Below are positions 16,344 through 26,391 of a stretch of 64,000 nt of DNA, one piece after another (within the stretch, counting starts at the first letter, position 1; each line of letters opens with the position of its first letter). The notes under the pieces were generated by a model. The model was given only the letters and a program-made list of their open reading frames with translations, was not told the DNA's origin and did not search any database. Origin of the DNA: an uncultured Lachnospiraceae bacterium (GTDB lineage Bacteria > Bacillota > Clostridia > Lachnospirales > Lachnospiraceae); assembly GCA_900544445.1 (NCBI GenBank), contig UQVK01000008.1:10697-74696 (forward strand). The letters run 5' to 3'. Both the position numbers and the translations under genes were made by a program.

Positions 16344-17594
16344 ATGGATATGGAACTGAAGGAACTGGGAAAGGCCGCGGCCGCGGTGAAGTATGAGCTG
16401 GCCTGCATGCCGGAGGAAGAGAAGAACCATGCGCTTCTTGCTGTGGCAGAGGGGCTGATTCGCGATGAAAAAAAGATCCTTGCAGCGAATGCAAAGGACG
16501 TAGCCGACGGAGAAGCAAAGGGGATGCATCCCGGCCTGGTGGACCGGCTGCGGCTCACCGGGGATCGGATCTGTGCCATGGCGGAAGGCCTTAGACAGGT
16601 GAGCGCTCTGCCCGATCCGGTTGGAGAGATTCTGGACAGCTTCCTGCGTCCCAACGGGCTGAAAATCGAAAAACGCCGGGTCCCCCTCGGCGTGATTGGC
16701 ATCATCTATGAATCCAGACCGAACGTGACGGCAGACGCCTTCGGCCTGTGCTTCAAGGCAGGGAACGCCTGCATCCTGAAGGGAGGAAGCGACGCTCTTT
16801 CTTCCAATCTGGCGATTGCGGAGAGCATCCGGACTTCTCTGGCGGAATGCGGAATCAATCCGGATGCGGTTTCTCTCATCACCGATACAAACCGGGCGGT
16901 GACGGAGCAGTTCATGCGCATGAACGAATATGTGGATGTGTTGATTCCACGCGGCGGGGCGGGACTCATCCGCGCGGTGGTGGAGCACAGCACGGTACCC
17001 GTCATCGAAACGGGGACGGGAAACTGTCACATTTATGTGGATGAGTATGCAGATCTGGCCAAAGCCGTTCCCATCATTCTGAATGCAAAAACCCAGCGGA
17101 TCGGTGTCTGCAACGCCTGTGAATCGCTGGTGGTCCATGAGGCCATCCGGGAGCGTTTCCTTCCTTCGCTTGCACAGGCCCTCCGGGAGAAGCATGTGGA
17201 GCTTCGCGGGGATGAACGGGCCCGGGAGGCTGTACCCGATATGACAAAAGCGACGGAAGAGGATTTTGGAACCGAATATCTGGACTATATCCTTTCCATT
17301 AAGACGGTTGACAGTCTGGAGGAGGCCATCCGTCATATCAACCGATACAGCACCGGCCACTCTGACGCCATTCTGACGGAGGATGCGGAGCGCGCGGAAC
17401 GTTTCCTGAACGAAGTGGATTCCGCCTGTGTTTATGTGAATGCGTCCACCCGTTTTACGGATGGCTTTGAATTCGGCTTCGGCGCGGAGATCGGCATCAG
17501 CACCCAGAAGCTGCATGCCCGCGGACCAATGGGTTTAAAGGAGCTGACTTCCTATAAATATGTGATCCGTGGAAACGGTCAGGTCCGGTCTTAG
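16344..17594 (+). CDS. proA: Gamma-glutamyl phosphate reductase ProA
   Basis: A 416-residue aldehyde-dehydrogenase-fold enzyme that reduces gamma-glutamyl phosphate to glutamate semialdehyde with NADPH, second in proline synthesis. Key segments are [27 protein letters not shown], the catalytic Cys region [18 protein letters not shown] (written NAKTQR..C in the protein), and the C-terminal [18 protein letters not shown]. The ATG at 16350 would also be possible (better spacing from AGGCAGGG), shortening it by two residues. Confidence 0.96.
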   Translation: MDMELKELGKAAAAVKYELACMPEEEKNHALLAVAEGLIRDEKKILAANAKDVADGEAKGMHPGLVDRLRLTGDRICAMAEGLRQVSALPDPVGEILDSFLRPNGLKIEKRRVPLGVIGIIYESRPNVTADAFGLCFKAGNACILKGGSDALSSNLAIAESIRTSLAECGINPDAVSLITDTNRAVTEQFMRMNEYVDVLIPRGGAGLIRAVVEHSTVPVIETGTGNCHIYVDEYADLAKAVPIILNAKTQRIGVCNACESLVVHEAIRERFLPSLAQALREKHVELRGDERAREAVPDMTKATEEDFGTEYLDYILSIKTVDSLEEAIRHINRYSTGHSDAILTEDAERAERFLNEVDSACVYVNASTRFTDGFEFGFGAEIGISTQKLHARGPMGLKELTSYKYVIRGNGQVRS

Positions 17595-17651
17595 GCCAGG
17601 CAGGAGGATATACCTTCCTGAATCAATTATTCTGAAAAAGGAGAAAACAAT

Positions 17652-18896
17652 ATGAGCAGCGTTGTGGATAAATTCTTGAGATATGTCAAAATTGATACCC
17701 AGTCCTGGTCCCCCAGCGATACCTTTCCCAGCACGGAAAAGCAGAAGGATCTGGGAAGGCTTCTGACGAAGGAGCTTCAGGAAATGGGAGCTTCCGATGT
17801 GAAGTTTGACGAGCAGTTCGGTTATGTGTACGCCACAATTCCCTCCACTCTGAAGGAGAAAAAGACCGCTCCCGTTCTCGGTTTTATCGCCCATATGGAT
17901 ACCGCCATGGCGGTCAGCGGCAGAAACGTAAAGCCACGGATCGTAGAAAACTATCCGGGCGGGGACATTGTTCTGAACGAGGCGCTTTCCATCGTGATGA
18001 AGGCGGAGGAGAACCCCGAGCTTGCCGTTCTGACCGGAAAGAGTCTGATCGTCACGGATGGCACCACGCTTCTTGGGGCAGATGATAAGGCCGGCGTGGC
18101 AGAGATCATGGCCATGGCGGAATATCTGCTGTCTCATCCGGAAATTGAGCATGGAACTGTGCGGATTGGTTTTACTCCCGATGAAGAGGTGGGCGGCGGC
18201 GTGGACCACTTCTACGTGGAAGGCTTCGGGGCGGATTATGCCTACACCGTAGACGGCGGCGCTCTGGGCGAGCTGGAATATGAAAATTTCAATGCCGCAG
18301 ATGTAGTTCTTCATGTGAACGGATGCAGCGTCCATCCCGGCAGCGCAAAGGGAAAGATGAAGAACGCCATTCTTCTGGCCCAGGAATTTCAGGCGCTGCT
18401 CCCTGTTCATGAGGCGCCGGAGGCTACGGAAGGTTATGAAGGCTTCTATCATCCCGGCACGATTCAGGGTAATGTGGAGCATGTGGATGTGGACTACATC
18501 ATCCGTGACCACGACAGGGAAAAGTTTGAAGAAAAGAAGGCGTTTTTCCTGAAGACGGCAGAATTTCTGAACGGGAAGTACGGCGCGGATACCTTCGTAG
18601 TGGACATGGAGGACAGCTATTACAACATGAAGGAAAAAATCCTGCCGGAAAATGCCCATCTGATTGATAATGCTGTAAAGGCCATGGAAATGGAGGAGGT
18701 TTCCCCTCTGATCATTCCCATCCGCGGAGGCACGGACGGAGCGAGACTGTCCTTCATGGGGCTTCCCTGCCCGAATCTGTGTACGGGAGGGCAGAACTGC
18801 CATGGGAAATTTGAATATGCCTGCATCGAGTCCATGGAAACGACAGTGAAAATTCTGCTCAATATCGTTTCCCTGTATTCTGAAGGGATGAAATAA
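17652..18896 (+). CDS. pepT: Peptidase T (tripeptidase)
   Basis: A 414-residue dinuclear zinc aminopeptidase of the M20 family that releases N-terminal residues from tripeptides. The metal ligands are visible: HMDTA (first His/Asp), the bridging [12 protein letters not shown]sp, and the catalytic TPDEEVGGG pair of Glu, plus the late GGTDGARLS. It is cytoplasmic. AAGGAG precedes the ATG. It stands between proA and miaB on the same strand, probably co-transcribed with one or both. Confidence 0.95.
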   Translation: MSSVVDKFLRYVKIDTQSWSPSDTFPSTEKQKDLGRLLTKELQEMGASDVKFDEQFGYVYATIPSTLKEKKTAPVLGFIAHMDTAMAVSGRNVKPRIVENYPGGDIVLNEALSIVMKAEENPELAVLTGKSLIVTDGTTLLGADDKAGVAEIMAMAEYLLSHPEIEHGTVRIGFTPDEEVGGGVDHFYVEGFGADYAYTVDGGALGELEYENFNAADVVLHVNGCSVHPGSAKGKMKNAILLAQEFQALLPVHEAPEATEGYEGFYHPGTIQGNVEHVDVDYIIRDHDREKFEEKKAFFLKTAEFLNGKYGADTFVVDMEDSYYNMKEKILPENAHLIDNAVKAMEMEEVSPLIIPIRGGTDGARLSFMGLPCPNLCTGGQNCHGKFEYACIESMETTVKILLNIVSLYSEGMK

Positions 18897-18919
18897 AGAA
18901 CGGAAAGGGACAGGTACGA

Positions 18920-20398
18920 ATGACTGAAGAAAATCTGGAAACACTGCTTGCTTCCATTGACTTATCACACCCGGCGCCGGAAGAGGAGCCGCTCAGGCAA
19001 TACTATTTTCTGAAAAAATGCCGCATTCATGTGCAGAAGGAGGCGGAAAGGCTGGGCAGGCCGTTGACGGCCTGTGTTACCACCTTTGGCTGCCAGATGA
19101 ACGCCAGAGATTCGGAAAAGCTTTCCGGCATTCTGGAGCAGGCAGGATATGTGCTGACGGAAAGCGAAGAGGCGGATTTTGACATCTACAATACCTGTAC
19201 CGTCCGTGATAACGCTGACCAGCGGGTATATGGAAGACTGGGACGGCTAAACAGCCTGAAAAAGAAAAATCCCGGGATGAAGGTGGCTCTGTGCGGCTGC
19301 ATGATGCAGGAGCCCGGAACCATCGAAAAAATTCAGAAGAGCTACCGTTTCGTGGATCTCATATTCGGCACTCATAACATCTATAAGTTCGCCGAGCTTC
19401 TGAATGCCGCATTTGAACAGGACGGAATGCTCGTGGACATCTGGCAGGGGACGGACCGGATCGTGGAGGACCTTCCGGTGGAGAGAAAGTATCCCTTTAA
19501 ATCCGGCATCAATATCATGTTCGGCTGCAACAATTTCTGCAGCTACTGCATTGTTCCCTATGTGCGCGGCCGCGAACGAAGCAGAAACCCGCAGGACATC
19601 CTGCGGGAAATCGAGCGTCTGGCAGCGGACGGCGTGGTGGAGGTGATGCTGCTGGGACAGAATGTGAATTCCTACGGGAAAAATCTGGAGCAGCCCGTCA
19701 CCTTTGCGGAGCTTCTTTCCGAGGTGGTGAAAATCGACGGCATCAGACGTGTGCGTTTCATGACCTCTCACCCCAAGGATCTTTCCGATGATCTGATCCG
19801 GGTGATGGCTTCTTCTGACAAGATCTGCCGCCATCTGCACCTGCCGCTGCAGTCCGGCTCCACCCGCATCCTGAAAGCCATGAACCGGCGCTACACGAAG
19901 GAGCAGTATCTGGACCTGGTGAACCGGATTCGGACCGCCATTCCGGACATTGCCCTGACAACGGACATCATCGTGGGCTTTCCGGGAGAGACCCCGGAGG
20001 ACGTGGACGAGACCATCGATGTGATCAGACGTGTGCGCTTTGACAATGCATTTACCTTTATCTACTCCAAACGCACCGGGACACCGGCTGCTTCCATGGA
20101 AAACCAGGTGCCGGAGGATCAGGCGCATGCAGGCTTTGACAGGGTGCTCGCGGCCGTGCAGGAAACGGCGAGAGGGCAGGTGAAGCTCCTGGAAGGGAAA
20201 ACCATGGATGCTCTGGTGGAGGAAAGGAACGAGCATGACGCTTCTCTTGTGACCGGACGGCTTTCCAACAACACGCTGGTCCACTTCCCGGGCGACCCTT
20301 CTCTGATCGGAAAAATCGTGCCGGTAAGGCTGGAAGAATATAAGGGATTTTATTATCTGGGGAAACAGGCAGAACAGTCGGAAATATCCGTGGACTAA
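18920..20398 (+). CDS. miaB: tRNA-2-methylthio-N6-dimethylallyladenosine synthase MiaB
   Basis: A 492-residue radical-SAM methylthiotransferase that adds a methylthio group to i6A37 of tRNA. The N-terminal domain holds three Cys for one iron-sulfur cluster (TFGCQMN, NTCTV, CGCMMQ), the radical-SAM core has CNNFCSYC near residue 203 followed by IVPYVRGRERSR, and a C-terminal TRAM domain closes it. Its partner miaA lies about 8 kb downstream after mutS and mutL, a known grouping, here split by a lyase gene and two minus-strand genes. Confidence 0.96.
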   Translation: MTEENLETLLASIDLSHPAPEEEPLRQYYFLKKCRIHVQKEAERLGRPLTACVTTFGCQMNARDSEKLSGILEQAGYVLTESEEADFDIYNTCTVRDNADQRVYGRLGRLNSLKKKNPGMKVALCGCMMQEPGTIEKIQKSYRFVDLIFGTHNIYKFAELLNAAFEQDGMLVDIWQGTDRIVEDLPVERKYPFKSGINIMFGCNNFCSYCIVPYVRGRERSRNPQDILREIERLAADGVVEVMLLGQNVNSYGKNLEQPVTFAELLSEVVKIDGIRRVRFMTSHPKDLSDDLIRVMASSDKICRHLHLPLQSGSTRILKAMNRRYTKEQYLDLVNRIRTAIPDIALTTDIIVGFPGETPEDVDETIDVIRRVRFDNAFTFIYSKRTGTPAASMENQVPEDQAHAGFDRVLAAVQETARGQVKLLEGKTMDALVEERNEHDASLVTGRLSNNTLVHFPGDPSLIGKIVPVRLEEYKGFYYLGKQAEQSEISVD

Positions 20399-20448
20399 GC
20401 CGGAAAACAGGCAGAGCCGGCCGGGGTAACCGGCGGAGGAGGCAGGCG

Positions 20449-22446
20449 ATGATTCAGTTTACCAAAGAGGAACGAAAGGAACTTAAAAAACGTGCTGCGC
20501 GTCAGCCGGAGGTTGTGGCGCGGCTGAAGGAAAATGTCAGAGAAGTGATGGAGCGGCCGGTGCTGGTGCCCAAAGAAGGGATCGCCAACTGGACCCTGTA
20601 TTACTATTGTCCGAAATGCTCGGTACAGCTGGAATTTGACTGGGACGGGGAACGGTCCCACCGCTGTCCGGCGTGCGGGATCGTTTACAGCGGTGAGCCC
20701 TATGACAGTGCCTGGTGGGGGCTGGTAAACAGCAGAAATTATAACGCCGCCCATGAAATGGGGCTGATCTATGCGGCTACAGGGGAAAAGGTATATGCCC
20801 AAAAAAGTGTGGAGATTCTTCTGGCCTATGCGAAGCATTATCCCGATTATCAGGTACATGGAAACATTCCCTATAACGGTCCGGGACGCTCCGGTGCGCA
20901 GACGCTGGATGAGGCCAATTTCCAGCGGAATCTTGCCATGGCCTATGACCTGGTGGAAGAGACGATGACACAGGAGGAAAAGGAGTATGTCAGGGACCGG
21001 ATGTTTCTGCCGGGCGCCAAATTCCTGATGGAGCACCGGAAAGACCAGCTCCATAACCATGAGGTGATCATCAGTTCTGCCATTGCCGTGATTGGAATTC
21101 TGTTTGAAAGAAAGGATTTTATCCGGTTCGCAGTATATGAAAAGTATGGCCTTCTGTATCAGCTGGAGCACGGTATGCTGCCGTACCATATGTGGTTTGA
21201 AGGAAGCTTCGGATATCATTTTTATGCGCTGCAGAGCTTTTTTGACTTTGAAAAATTTGCCATTCATACCGAATACAGTCACATCCATCATCCCAACTAT
21301 CTGGCAATGATGGAAGTGCTTGCCGATTATCTCCAGCCGGACGGACGGATGCCGATGCTGAACGATACGACCCTCCATCATACGGATTCCGAACTGTACC
21401 AGTATGAATTCGCCTGGCGCCAAATGAAAAGCGACAGACTGCTCTGGATTCTGAACCGGCTGTATCAGGGAAGGGAGAGAAGCAATCCGGAAGCCTTTTT
21501 CCATGGGGAGGATACACTGCCGGAGGTTCCGGACTCCAGAGCGGCGAAATGGACGGACAGAAATTACCACACGCCGGTGGGAACAGACGGACATACCATC
21601 CTTCATGGGAGCCAGGGGCGTTACCTGCTGTTTAAACATGATACCTATGGCGGGGAGCACGATCACTACGACCGCCTTGGCATCAGTTATATGGCCTTTG
21701 GAAAGCCGGTTTCGGTGGATCTGGGAACGACGGGTTACGGGGCAGTCCTGCATTATGACTATTACAAAAATACGGGCACGCACAATACGGTGGTCATCGG
21801 GGAGGAAAACCAGGCCCCTGCCGCCTGCCGTCTTCTGCAGTATGAGGACGATGGAGAGACGGTGTATGTGACTGCGGAATGCGACTGGACGGCGCCCTAT
21901 GAGATGCCGGACAGCTTTACCATCGTCCAGTGGAAAAAGGAGAATTATGAAACGGTGAAGATGACCCGGAAAATCGCATGGACGGATTCCTGTTTCGCCG
22001 AGGCCTTCTATGTGACCGGGGCGGATGAAGCGCTTCCGGTGGACTGGATCATGCATCTGAAGGGAGAAGTACTGGAGGGACGCGGGGAAGTCTGCAAGGA
22101 CACCTTCTCCGACAGAAAACCGTTTTCCTGGTTTCGGAACGCCTCGCATCTGGAAGGGAAGCGCATCCGTACCGTTCTGGAGGGCGTCGTCACCGATCTT
22201 TACTGCGCTCCTCTGGGCGGAGAAATCTGGCTGGCAGAGGGGCCTGACAACCCATCTACGGGAATGCTGAACCAGGTGATCGTAAGGCGCAGAGGAAAGG
22301 ATGTCTGTTTTCTGAATGTGGTGGAGAGTCATCAGGGAGAACCGGTGATCGATCATGTGGAGTTCCTGCAGGAACCGGATGGAAGCTGGAGGATATGTGT
22401 GACGGAACAGGACGGAAGAAAGCGGATTTTTGATATGAGCATCTGA
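20449..22446 (+). CDS. Heparinase II/III-family polysaccharide lyase, cytoplasmic
   Basis: A 665-residue protein with an alpha/alpha-barrel N-terminal part and a beta-sandwich C-terminal part. EHDHYDRLGISYMAFG followed by LGTTGYG and GTHNTVV match the heparinase II/III domain that cleaves uronic-acid-containing oligosaccharides by beta-elimination. Near residues 53-78 two CxxC pairs (CPKC, CPAC) suggest a bound zinc. There is no signal peptide, so it should act on imported oligosaccharides. GGAGGAGG precedes the ATG. The exact substrate (alginate-, heparin- or pectin-derived) cannot be read. Confidence 0.82.
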   Translation: MIQFTKEERKELKKRAARQPEVVARLKENVREVMERPVLVPKEGIANWTLYYYCPKCSVQLEFDWDGERSHRCPACGIVYSGEPYDSAWWGLVNSRNYNAAHEMGLIYAATGEKVYAQKSVEILLAYAKHYPDYQVHGNIPYNGPGRSGAQTLDEANFQRNLAMAYDLVEETMTQEEKEYVRDRMFLPGAKFLMEHRKDQLHNHEVIISSAIAVIGILFERKDFIRFAVYEKYGLLYQLEHGMLPYHMWFEGSFGYHFYALQSFFDFEKFAIHTEYSHIHHPNYLAMMEVLADYLQPDGRMPMLNDTTLHHTDSELYQYEFAWRQMKSDRLLWILNRLYQGRERSNPEAFFHGEDTLPEVPDSRAAKWTDRNYHTPVGTDGHTILHGSQGRYLLFKHDTYGGEHDHYDRLGISYMAFGKPVSVDLGTTGYGAVLHYDYYKNTGTHNTVVIGEENQAPAACRLLQYEDDGETVYVTAECDWTAPYEMPDSFTIVQWKKENYETVKMTRKIAWTDSCFAEAFYVTGADEALPVDWIMHLKGEVLEGRGEVCKDTFSDRKPFSWFRNASHLEGKRIRTVLEGVVTDLYCAPLGGEIWLAEGPDNPSTGMLNQVIVRRRGKDVCFLNVVESHQGEPVIDHVEFLQEPDGSWRICVTEQDGRKRIFDMSI

Positions 22447-22479
22447 ACGCTGAGCCGCGGCGGAAAAACGGACAGCGTT

Positions 22480-22530
22480 TCAGAAAGATTACGTGCAGAT
22501 TTCGCAGCTGCGAAACCTGCACGTTTCTGA
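22480..22530. terminator. Long bidirectional hairpin between convergent genes
   Basis: TCAGAA, then ACGTGCAG and TTTCGCAG on one side pair with CTGCGAAA, CTGCACGT and TTCTGA on the other (22480-22530), with small bulges. It lies between the converging lyase and DUF4190 genes and probably ends transcription from both sides, although neither side carries a long T-run. Confidence 0.55.
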
Positions 22531-22563
22531 TATTTGATAAGAAATATCTGATCACCGTTCGCA

Positions 22564-22905
22564 TCAGAATGTGACCATTAAAAGAAGCAGCAGAATGGCG
22601 ACGCCAATCACCAGCCCGATGGCGGAGAGAATCACTCCTGCCAGCGCGAGGCCGGTATGCTGACCAGTACGGGCCAGGCTGATAATTCCGGTGATCACCC
22701 CGATCAGGCTCAGAATCAGCGGAATGACAAGGCACCAGCAGAAAAGGATGCTGAAGATTCCGGTAACAAGAGAGCAGACGGCAAGGCCGTCCTTCTTATG
22801 CTCAAGCTGATTGACGACTACCGGATGAGGAGAAACCAGCTGCCGGTTGCCTGCTTCATCCGGATATGGGTAACTGTTCCCATTATACTGTGAGTTTTGA
22901 TCCAT
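22564..22905 (-). CDS. DUF4190 small membrane protein
   Basis: A 113-residue protein with a polar, Asn/Tyr/Pro-rich N-terminus (about 40 residues) and a DUF4190-type hydrophobic core: LAVCSLVTGIFSILFCWC, a Gly-rich turn, and LALAGVILSAIGLVIGVAIL. The Ala-Gly pattern typical of this family (LSLIGVITGIISLARTG) is clear. GGAAGGATTATT precedes the ATG at 22905. The function is unknown. It follows the next minus-strand gene and may share its promoter. Confidence 0.82.
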   Translation of the reverse strand: MDQNSQYNGNSYPYPDEAGNRQLVSPHPVVVNQLEHKKDGLAVCSLVTGIFSILFCWCLVIPLILSLIGVITGIISLARTGQHTGLALAGVILSAIGLVIGVAILLLLLMVTF

Positions 22906-22954
22906 AATAATCCTTCCTGTATGTAATCATGTACGCTTTCTGCCAGAAGGAACA

Positions 22955-23422
22955 TCAGAGACTGCTGAAAAGAAGAAATACACCGACTCCCAGCAGAAAT
23001 TGCAGAATGGTAGCAGCAGCAAATATGATAATGACGGGCGCCGCCTTCTTTTTCTTCAGGTAGAAATTGAAGTAAAATGCTCCGAGCAGAATGCCAATAC
23101 AAAGCCCGAGCCAGCTGTTTAACAGAAATCCCAGGATGACGCTGACAGCCGCCAGAATGGAAACCCATACCGGAATGTTTCCGATGGGCTCATAGGGAGC
23201 GCCGCTTCCGAGATACCGTCCGTTTACCGCAAGATCCACTTTTGTTCCCACAACGACGAGTCTGCATTCCACATCCCCGAAATTTACAGAATAATCGATC
23301 ATCTGAATGAATGGATTGGCGCTTTTCAGCTTATACTTTTCTCCATCCACGATCATCTGGTTCCTTTTGTACTCGATGGTGTGGTTGATACCATTGGCAT
23401 TGACAGTCCAGGATTTGTTCAT
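22955..23422 (-). CDS. Membrane protein with cytoplasmic beta domain, unknown
   Basis: A 155-residue protein. About 90 N-terminal residues are soluble and beta-rich (KSWTVNANGINHTIEYKRNQ...), followed by three hydrophobic segments (PVWVSILAAVSVILGFLL, LCIGILLGAFYFNFYL, IIIFAAATILQFLLGVGVFLL). GAGGGG precedes the ATG at 23422; upstream in-frame codons lie in the promoter region and are rejected. I recognise no named family. It is transcribed divergently from mutS. Confidence 0.7.
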   Translation of the reverse strand: MNKSWTVNANGINHTIEYKRNQMIVDGEKYKLKSANPFIQMIDYSVNFGDVECRLVVVGTKVDLAVNGRYLGSGAPYEPIGNIPVWVSILAAVSVILGFLLNSWLGLCIGILLGAFYFNFYLKKKKAAPVIIIFAAATILQFLLGVGVFLLFSSL

Positions 23423-23450
23423 GTAGTTACCCCTCTCTGTTTGAATTATT

Positions 23451-23495
23451 GAAAGAGCATTTCCGATTGTTCCGGGACGGGAAGTTCGCTCTTTC
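23451..23495 (-). repeat. Hairpin in the leader of the minus-strand membrane gene
   Basis: GAAAGAGC (23451-23458) pairs with GCTCTTTC (23488-23495), and the enclosed loop contains a second TTCC...GGAA pairing. It lies between the promoter and the gene start on the minus strand, so it would be in the leader RNA. Confidence 0.45.
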
Positions 23496-23504
23496 GTCCT
23501 TTTC

Positions 23505-23533
23505 ATTGTAACGTAACGGTAACAGAAAAACAA
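23505..23533 (-). promoter_or_regulatory. Promoter of the minus-strand membrane genes
   Basis: Read on the minus strand: TTGTTT (23533-23528), a 17-base spacer, and TACAAT (23510-23505). It is divergent from the mutS promoter and about 85 bases from the start codon. Confidence 0.5.
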
Positions 23534-23576
23534 GGCTTCGGTTGAAGAAAAATAACAAACGGTATTCCGTTTACAA

Positions 23577-23605
23577 TTTACAACATTCTAATTTTGTGCT
23601 ATATT
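23577..23605 (+). promoter_or_regulatory. SigA-type promoter of mutS
   Basis: TTTACA (23577-23582) and TATATT (23600-23605) are separated by exactly 17 bases in an AT-rich stretch, 59 bases before the mutS start. Confidence 0.65.
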
Positions 23606-23663
23606 TTAATAATATATGTCCCGATCCGAATATGGATGGAAATACAAAGGAGAGACGGAAAGC

Positions 23664-26315
23664 ATGGCAGAAATGACACCGATGATGCGCAAATATATGG
23701 AAACGAAGGAACAGTATCCGGACTGTATCCTTTTTTACCGTCTCGGTGATTTTTATGAGATGTTTTTTGAGGATGCTCTGACGGCTTCCCGGGAGCTTGA
23801 AATCACGCTCACGGGAAAGGACTGCGGACTGGAAGAACGGGCACCGATGTGCGGCGTTCCTTATCATGCGGTGGAGGGATACTTAAGCCGCCTGGTGGGA
23901 AAGGGCTATAAGGTTGCGATCTGTGAACAGGTGGAGGATCCGAAGCAGGCGAAAGGGCTGGTGCGCAGAGAAGTTGTCCGGATCGTTACACCGGGAACCA
24001 ATCTCAATCTCCAGACGCTGGAGGAAAATAAGAATAATTTTCTGATGTGCATCGCCTGGTTTTCCGGAAAGGCCGGGATTTCTGCCGCAGATGTGACAAC
24101 AGGAGATTATTATCTGACGGAAGTGGAGGATAACCGGAAGCTGATGGATGAGATCATCCGTTATTCTCCCTCGGAGATTATCTGCAACGACGCATTTCTG
24201 GTGAGTGGAATGGATCTGGATGATCTGAAAGGAAGGCTGCGGATTTCCATTTCTTCGCTGGAGGCTCATTATTTTGATGAGACTCTCTGCAGGAATGTGC
24301 TGCTGGAGCATTTTCATGTAGGGGCGCTTTCCGGACTTGGGGTGGAGGAATTTTCCAATGGAATGATTGCCGCCGGAGCGCTTCTTTCCTATTTATATGA
24401 GACGCAGAAGATTCCGCTCAGTCATTTCACTCATATTGAACCCTATCTTGTGAACCGTTATATGCTCCTCGACAGTTCTACCAGAAGGAATCTGGAACTG
24501 ACAGAAACCCTTCGGGAGAAGAACAAAAGAGGCTCTCTTCTGTGGGTACTGGACAAGACAAAGACTGCCATGGGAGCCAGAATGCTTCGTTCCTTCCTGG
24601 AACAGCCGCTGGTAAAGAAAGCAGAGATGGAGGAGCGGCTGGATGCGGTTGAAGCGTTCTGTAAGGATCCGCTTTCCCGTGACGAGATCCGGGAATACCT
24701 GAATCCGGTCTATGATCTGGAACGGCTGCTGGGTAAGGTGAGCTATAAGACGGCCAATCCACGGGATATGATCGCCTTTCGCAGCTCCATGGAGATGCTG
24801 CCGCCCATCAAGACTGTTCTGAAAAATCTGCCGGGAACGGCAAACCGGAAGATCGAGGAAGAAATTGACGGCCTGGAGGATCTGTGCGCGCTGATCCGGG
24901 ATTCCATCGAGGAGGAGCCGCCCGTTTCCATTCGGGAAGGCGGCATGATCCGGGAGGGGTATAATGAGGATGTGGATAACCTGCGCCGGGCCAAAACGGA
25001 AGGAAAGACCTGGCTTGCCGAACTGGAAAACACGGAGCGGGAACGCACAGGAATCAAAAACCTGAAAATCAAGTATAACAAGGTGTTCGGTTACTATTTT
25101 GAGGTAACCAAATCCTATCTGGATCTGGTTCCCGACGATTATACCAGAAAGCAGACGCTGACCAATGCGGAGCGGTTTACCATGCCCAGACTGAAGGAAC
25201 TGGAGGATACCATCCTGAATGCGGAGGACAAACTCTGTACTTTGGAATACGATCTGTTCTGTGAGATTCGTGACAAAATCGCCGGGCAGGTGGAACGCAT
25301 TCAGACCACGGCAAAGGCTGTCGCCAGGCTGGATGTGTTCTGCTCTCTTTCCCTTGTTGCAGAGCAGAACCATTATGTCAGACCCTCTCTGAATGAAAAG
25401 GGACTGATCAACATCAAGGACGGCAGGCATCCGGTGGTGGAGAAGATGATCGACCACGACATGTTCATCCCAAATGATACCTGGCTGGACAATCATTCCC
25501 ATCAGATCGCCGTGATCACCGGGCCGAACATGGCGGGAAAATCCACCTACATGCGTCAGACCGCTCTGATCGTGCTGATGGCGCAGATCGGAAGTTTCGT
25601 TCCTGCAAGGAAGGCCGATATCGGCGTGGTGGACCGGATTTTCACCAGAGTAGGTGCCTCGGACGATCTTGCCAGCGGCCAGAGTACCTTCATGGTGGAG
25701 ATGAGCGAGGTGGCGAATATTCTGAGAAACGCCACAAGAAACAGCCTCCTGATTCTGGATGAAATCGGACGGGGAACTTCCACCTTTGACGGCCTCGCCA
25801 TCGCCTGGGCGGTGATCGAGCACATCAGCAACCGGAAGCTTCTGGGCGCGAAAACCCTGTTTGCCACCCATTACCATGAGCTGACGGAGCTGGAAGGCAA
25901 GATGAACAACGTGAATAACTACTGCATCGCCGTCAAGGAAAAGGGAGACGATATCGTTTTCCTGAGAAAGATCGTCAAGGGCGGCGCGGATAAGAGCTAC
26001 GGCATTCAGGTGGCCAGGCTGGCAGGCGTTCCGGATATGGTCATCGACAGGGCCAAGGAGATCGTGGAGCAGCTTTCCGACAACGATATTACGGAAAAGG
26101 TGCAGAGCATCGCTGTGTCGGACGGCGGCTCGTCTTCCTCCAGAAAGCAGGAACATTATGACGAGGTGGATCTGGAGCAGATTTCTCTGTTCGATACGGT
26201 GACGGACGCGGACGTTCTGGAAGAACTGAAAAACGTAGAGGTCAGCACCATGACCCCTCTGGACGCCCTTAACACCCTGTACCGCCTTCAGAATAAGCTG
26301 AAGAACCGTTGGTAA
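23664..26315 (+). CDS. mutS: DNA mismatch repair protein MutS
   Basis: An 883-residue mismatch-recognition ATPase. The N-terminal MTPMMRKYMETK..YPDCILFYRLGDFYEMFFEDA holds the mismatch-contacting Phe-x-Glu region; the P-loop GPNMAGKST is near residue 620, and IGRGTSTFDGLAIAWA and ATHYHELT are the Walker B and switch motifs. The C-terminus carries the short dimer helix. ATG 23664 is chosen because the conserved start (ctr. TPMMRKY) follows it; the ORF extends 16 codons upstream without similarity. mutL follows after a structured intergenic region. Confidence 0.97.
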   Translation: MAEMTPMMRKYMETKEQYPDCILFYRLGDFYEMFFEDALTASRELEITLTGKDCGLEERAPMCGVPYHAVEGYLSRLVGKGYKVAICEQVEDPKQAKGLVRREVVRIVTPGTNLNLQTLEENKNNFLMCIAWFSGKAGISAADVTTGDYYLTEVEDNRKLMDEIIRYSPSEIICNDAFLVSGMDLDDLKGRLRISISSLEAHYFDETLCRNVLLEHFHVGALSGLGVEEFSNGMIAAGALLSYLYETQKIPLSHFTHIEPYLVNRYMLLDSSTRRNLELTETLREKNKRGSLLWVLDKTKTAMGARMLRSFLEQPLVKKAEMEERLDAVEAFCKDPLSRDEIREYLNPVYDLERLLGKVSYKTANPRDMIAFRSSMEMLPPIKTVLKNLPGTANRKIEEEIDGLEDLCALIRDSIEEEPPVSIREGGMIREGYNEDVDNLRRAKTEGKTWLAELENTERERTGIKNLKIKYNKVFGYYFEVTKSYLDLVPDDYTRKQTLTNAERFTMPRLKELEDTILNAEDKLCTLEYDLFCEIRDKIAGQVERIQTTAKAVARLDVFCSLSLVAEQNHYVRPSLNEKGLINIKDGRHPVVEKMIDHDMFIPNDTWLDNHSHQIAVITGPNMAGKSTYMRQTALIVLMAQIGSFVPARKADIGVVDRIFTRVGASDDLASGQSTFMVEMSEVANILRNATRNSLLILDEIGRGTSTFDGLAIAWAVIEHISNRKLLGAKTLFATHYHELTELEGKMNNVNNYCIAVKEKGDDIVFLRKIVKGGADKSYGIQVARLAGVPDMVIDRAKEIVEQLSDNDITEKVQSIAVSDGGSSSSRKQEHYDEVDLEQISLFDTVTDADVLEELKNVEVSTMTPLDALNTLYRLQNKLKNRW

Positions 26316-26391
26316 GCACGGGAAGAATTTCTAAGCCGGCAAAGGACGCCGGCCAAGAAATTCTACGGGCTGTTCCAGCCCTTTCCCGTGC
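26316..26391. repeat. Three-arm nested inverted repeat after mutS
   Basis: An outer stem GCACGGGAA (26316-26324) with TTCCCGTGC (26383-26391) encloses a second stem GAATTTCT (26325-26332) with AGAAATTC (26356-26363), which itself encloses GCCGGC (26335-26340) with GCCGGC (26348-26353); next to it is GGGCTG-TTC-CAGCCC (26367-26381). Every arm is perfect. It begins one base after the mutS stop and would fold as a branched structure. Confidence 0.75.

Noticed and set aside
20395-22356. Long minus-strand open frame across the lyase gene (653 codons)
   Set aside because: Antisense to a clear heparinase-type gene; composition rich in His/Arg/Leu typical of a shadow frame.
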